In this document: positions 5,691 to 7,778 of the stretch, in pieces | Layout of the letters: each line of letters opens with the position of its first letter | Numbering within the stretch: position 1 is the stretch's first letter | DNA from: Desulfobacteraceae bacterium | GTDB lineage: Bacteria > Desulfobacterota > DSM-4660 > Desulfatiglandales > Desulfatiglandaceae | Assembly: GCA_013203065.1 (NCBI GenBank) | Contig: JABMQV010000690.1 | Span: forward strand, 1-7,778 | Direction: 5' to 3' | Length of the DNA stretch: 7,778 nt | Made by a program: the position numbers and the translations under genes | Notes under the pieces: model-generated | Told to the model about the DNA's origin: nothing | Database searches by the model: none | The model's input: only the letters and a program-made list of their open reading frames with translations

Positions 5691-6482
5691 TTATTGGATT
5701 GATGATTGATGATTGATGATCAAGAACCCTGCGCTTCGGAATAATTGCATCACCTTGCTCAGGTTCTTCTCTATCTCCGCCGGCTTCAGCTCCAGCGTAA
5801 TGGTCTTTTGGTATCCGATTTCATTCAGTTTCTGAAAGATCGCCTCAAAATCAACGATCCCCTCCCCAACCGGGAGGTGGAGGTCTTCGGACGGGGAATT
5901 TCCCCCACGATTATCGTGGATGTGGACATGTTTGATTCGGTCCGGATACCGGTCCAGGAGCCCTATTGCTGTATTCTTTTCTGCAAGAAGTTGGGCGTGT
6001 CCAAGATCCAGGGTCAGTCCCAAATCGGGTAAGGCCTTGAAGACCGGGGCCAGATGCAATGCGGTCTCACTCAGGTTTTCAAGGCAGATGGTGATTCCCA
6101 TCTCTTTTGCCCTGTCAATAACCCTCCTGAGAAACCCGATCTTATAGTCAATCAATTCGGGACTCACAAACCGGGCATCGAGATAGAGATGGACCGTAAG
6201 AAGCCGCATACCCAGTTCGGACATGATTGCGAGAATCCGCATCAGCTTTGGAAGATAGGTGTTTTCAAGGGTTTCCGGATTATTGGGGTCCCCTTCCCGG
6301 GGACCGTGACACAGGTAATAGATGCCCAGTTTTTTTCTGAGGTCCTGATACGCGGCTATGTGGTCGGAAAATTTTTCCGGATCAACAATGGGAATTTCAG
6401 CGAACGGAAGTCCCAGTGCATACAGGCGCCTAACATCATCGGGACTCCTGGCCGTTCCGCCAAGATGGATCGTATTACCCAC
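5691..6482 (-). CDS. AP-endonuclease-2-like TIM-barrel protein (sugar phosphate isomerase/epimerase family)
   Basis: A 263-residue cytoplasmic TIM barrel of the xylose-isomerase-like superfamily. Its members isomerise or epimerise sugars or related small molecules using a divalent metal. Likely metal and active-site residues are His59, His98, Glu135 (CLENL), Asp159 and His162 (LDLGHAQ), the cluster HVHIHDN (185-191), His202 (DLHLPVGEG) and Glu231 (TLELKP). This set is complete enough for an active enzyme; the substrate cannot be named. The start is GTG at 6482, because a TGA lies two codons upstream in frame and GGGGA is seven bases away. It begins 13 bases after the peptidase gene. The last ten or so residues (LIINHQSSIQ) are encoded by a heptanucleotide tandem repeat and are probably not part of the ancestral fold. 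Endonuclease IV is unlikely, as its DNA-binding loops are not apparent. Confidence 0.88.
   Translation of the reverse strand: MGNTIHLGGTARSPDDVRRLYALGLPFAEIPIVDPEKFSDHIAAYQDLRKKLGIYYLCHGPREGDPNNPETLENTYLPKLMRILAIMSELGMRLLTVHLYLDARFVSPELIDYKIGFLRRVIDRAKEMGITICLENLSETALHLAPVFKALPDLGLTLDLGHAQLLAEKNTAIGLLDRYPDRIKHVHIHDNRGGNSPSEDLHLPVGEGIVDFEAIFQKLNEIGYQKTITLELKPAEIEKNLSKVMQLFRSAGFLIINHQSSIQ
5697..5720. repeat. Heptanucleotide tandem repeat, (GATTGAT) x3 plus a partial copy
   Basis: Three exact GATTGAT units occupy 5697-5717 and a fourth begins at 5718. On the coding (minus) strand they read as TCAATCA-type heptads and form the last codons of the TIM-barrel gene. Since 7 is not a multiple of 3, a gain or loss of one unit would shift the frame just before the stop and alter the tail. 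Confidence 0.85.
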
Positions 6483-6495
6483 GTATCATTCCCCG

Positions 6496-7695
6496 TCAAA
6501 AATTGAACAGTCCATTCTCATAGACCACCACCCGCTTTCCTGTTTTCAGGTGGGCGGTGACCATTTTTTTCTCGGTGTTCACCAGGTCCCAATGGAGTGC
6601 TGAGTCATTAAAACCCAGTTTCTTTTTCATCTCCGGGGTGAGTTCCGATGCGTCTCCGTCATAGGTGTCTGCGTAGGACATACCAAGAGCCAAATGACAG
6701 CTGCCGTAACGGCCCCCGAAATTTTCGTCATAGAGTGTATTGGCCATAAAACGGTTTATCTTGGAAAACCGCTTGTCTGTCAGGGCAAACTCACCAACCC
6801 TGCCGGCCCCCCTGTCCATTGCCAGTTGCTTGACAGTAAACTCTTTTCCTTTTCGCGCCTCTACCGCTACGACCTTCCCCCTTTTAAAGGTGAGCCGCAC
6901 CCCTTTCACATAGTTTCCGCTTCGAAAAGAGGGCTGGTCCGAATAATAGACACCCTCTGTTCCCCGCCAGTCAGGAGAAACAAAGATTTCAAAACTGGGG
7001 ATGTTGTGCCCCGACACCCCAAGCCATTTTCTTCGTTCCCCAGGCCTGATCTTGAGATCCATATTCTCCGACTCGATATGGTAGTGCTTCACGTCCATGC
7101 TGTTCACCCACGTCTTGATGGAAATCGCGTTTCTGAAGATGGTCTTCCACTCCCTGACCGGATCGGCCTTGTCCAGGTAGCAGGCCCTGACAACCTGATT
7201 TGTATACTGCCTGAGCGTGAGCCCCGCCTTCTTTGCCTGAGCCGCTGTCTCAAGGGAACAGATGGTCCAGCCAAACAAACCTTCTTCCTCCCGCTTCCAG
7301 AGGAGATCCCGCAGCGGTTTTCTTGCAACCACGGCCTTTCCGATCCTCTTGGGGTCAATATCGCTTAAATGGGTCAGCGACTCGGGGGCCCGGATACTGA
7401 TATTTCCGTTCAGACTCTTAAAAAATTTTTCTTCCCAAGGCCCTTTGAAGACCAGTTGTTTGTCATTGGCCTTCTTGTAAAAGTTATGTTCCATTACAGA
7501 TGTGGCACCAAACCGCATGACCGGGTTCATTCCCGAATCCAAAATCCTGCCTTGGAGAATTTCAGCCAGTTTAATGGCTGCCTGGTCAAATTGAATCAGG
7601 ACAATTTCATTTTTCTTGAATCTTTCTTTCCTTGCGGTCCTCAGGCCCCACATGAGGACATCCGCGTAATTATTCATCTGTTTCTTTGTCAGCAT
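6496..7695 (-). CDS. M29-family metallo-aminopeptidase (AmpS/PepS-like)
   Basis: A 399-residue cytoplasmic leucyl-type aminopeptidase with a two-metal site, removing N-terminal residues from peptides. Family blocks in order: GHNIPSFEIFVSPD with Glu236, DRGAGRVGEFAL with Glu302, NTLYDEN (319-325), SCHLALG with His334, and ALHWDLV with His368 and Asp370. Spacing of these ligands follows the M29 family closely, and length is normal (about 400). I place the start at ATG 7695, residue MLTKKQM, because AGGAGG stands five bases upstream; an in-frame ATG at 7728 lies inside the AT-rich repeat and has no ribosome-binding site. It has no signal peptide. It heads the three-gene unit with the TIM-barrel gene 13 bases downstream. 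The closeness suggests peptide or cell-wall fragment salvage, but that is a guess. Confidence 0.93.
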   Translation of the reverse strand: MLTKKQMNNYADVLMWGLRTARKERFKKNEIVLIQFDQAAIKLAEILQGRILDSGMNPVMRFGATSVMEHNFYKKANDKQLVFKGPWEEKFFKSLNGNISIRAPESLTHLSDIDPKRIGKAVVARKPLRDLLWKREEEGLFGWTICSLETAAQAKKAGLTLRQYTNQVVRACYLDKADPVREWKTIFRNAISIKTWVNSMDVKHYHIESENMDLKIRPGERRKWLGVSGHNIPSFEIFVSPDWRGTEGVYYSDQPSFRSGNYVKGVRLTFKRGKVVAVEARKGKEFTVKQLAMDRGAGRVGEFALTDKRFSKINRFMANTLYDENFGGRYGSCHLALGMSYADTYDGDASELTPEMKKKLGFNDSALHWDLVNTEKKMVTAHLKTGKRVVVYENGLFNF

Positions 7696-7700
7696 TTTGA

Positions 7701-7706
7701 CCTCCT
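7701..7706 (-). promoter_or_regulatory. Strong ribosome-binding site of the M29 peptidase gene
   Basis: AGGAGG, five bases before ATG 7695, is the strongest Shine-Dalgarno sequence in the window. It settles the start at 7695 rather than at the upstream in-frame ATG 7728. Confidence 0.85.
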
Positions 7707-7710
7707 GAAG

Positions 7711-7738
7711 AAAATTAAAAATTAACAATCAAAAATCA
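7711..7738. repeat. AT-rich degenerate heptad repeat, four units
   Basis: The plus strand reads AAAATTA, AAAATTA, ACAATCA, AAAATCA in perfect seven-base phase. The last two units share the core AATCA with the repeat at 5697-5720, which carries that core on the opposite strand. The array fills the space between the peptidase ribosome-binding site and the presumed end of the upstream gene. Confidence 0.65.
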
Positions 7739-7778
7739 TAGTCTATGCCCTGGTCCTTTTTGACGCCCCAACTCCCAA
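7729..7778 (-). CDS. Possible C-terminal end of an upstream gene (partial)
   Basis: One minus-strand frame stays open from the right edge for 15 codons and ends at TGA 7731-7729, reading GSWGVKKDQGIDYDF. The composition looks like an ordinary protein tail, and the stop lies inside the heptad repeat. Another frame also stays open for 11 codons, so the case is weak and no family can be assigned. Confidence 0.25.
   Translation of the reverse strand, partial: GSWGVKKDQGIDYDF

Noticed and set aside
6694..7368. A 224-codon open frame on the plus strand opposite the peptidase gene
   Set aside because: It is a shadow of the M29 gene; the minus-strand product has all metal-ligand motifs.
7696..7728. 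A longer peptidase starting at ATG 7728
   Set aside because: This start lies inside the AT-rich heptad repeat without a ribosome-binding site, while ATG 7695 has a perfect AGGAGG five bases upstream.
7741..7778. A promoter for the peptidase gene, with TATGAT near 7740 on the minus strand as -10
   Set aside because: TATGAT is a good -10 match, but the bases 17 upstream do not resemble TTGACA, and the region may be coding for the upstream gene.

Overview
The window looks like chromosomal DNA from an anaerobic or microaerophilic bacterium. A member of the Desulfobacterota (sulfate reducers and syntrophs) is my best guess. The guess rests on an oxygen-sensitive two-subunit Fe-S fumarase next to a succinate dehydrogenase/fumarate reductase with a non-ubiquinone-like quinone site, plus an M29 peptidase, a DUF2784 protein and short AT-rich heptad repeats between genes. 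This is inference from gene content, not a phylogenetic result. All genes lie on the minus strand, so transcription runs from right to left. I see no RNA genes, CRISPR array, insertion sequence, phage or toxin genes.

Right part (about 7778 to 5292): a possible last few codons of an upstream gene, an AT-rich heptad-repeat spacer, then three closely spaced genes. These are an M29-family metallo-aminopeptidase, an AP-endonuclease-2-like TIM-barrel sugar isomerase/epimerase, and a small DUF2784 membrane protein. The TIM-barrel gene ends in a heptanucleotide tandem repeat that encodes its last residues.

Middle (5291 to 5148): a 144-base control region. It holds a good -35 box with a weaker -10 box, three direct ATTGTAT repeats over and just downstream of the -10, and a leader whose ribosome-binding site can pair with two different upstream or downstream segments.

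Left part (5147 to 1): one tight operon in the order gntR, fumarase alpha, fumarase beta, sdhC, sdhD, sdhB, sdhA, with gaps of 15 to 30 bases. sdhA runs off the left edge. Fumarase and the membrane dehydrogenase together interconvert malate, fumarate and succinate and couple this to the quinone pool. The FCD-type GntR protein at the head of the operon is the obvious candidate regulator.

The part most worth a second look is the Sdh/Frd complex. Its flavoprotein has Cys where the FAD-linking His normally sits, although the other catalytic residues are present. Several residues of the E. coli ubiquinone site are replaced, and both membrane subunits carry an extra His at matching depth, as expected for a second heme. 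The gene order C-D-B-A is also unusual. Together these suggest a divergent, perhaps fumarate-reducing, menaquinone-linked diheme enzyme.
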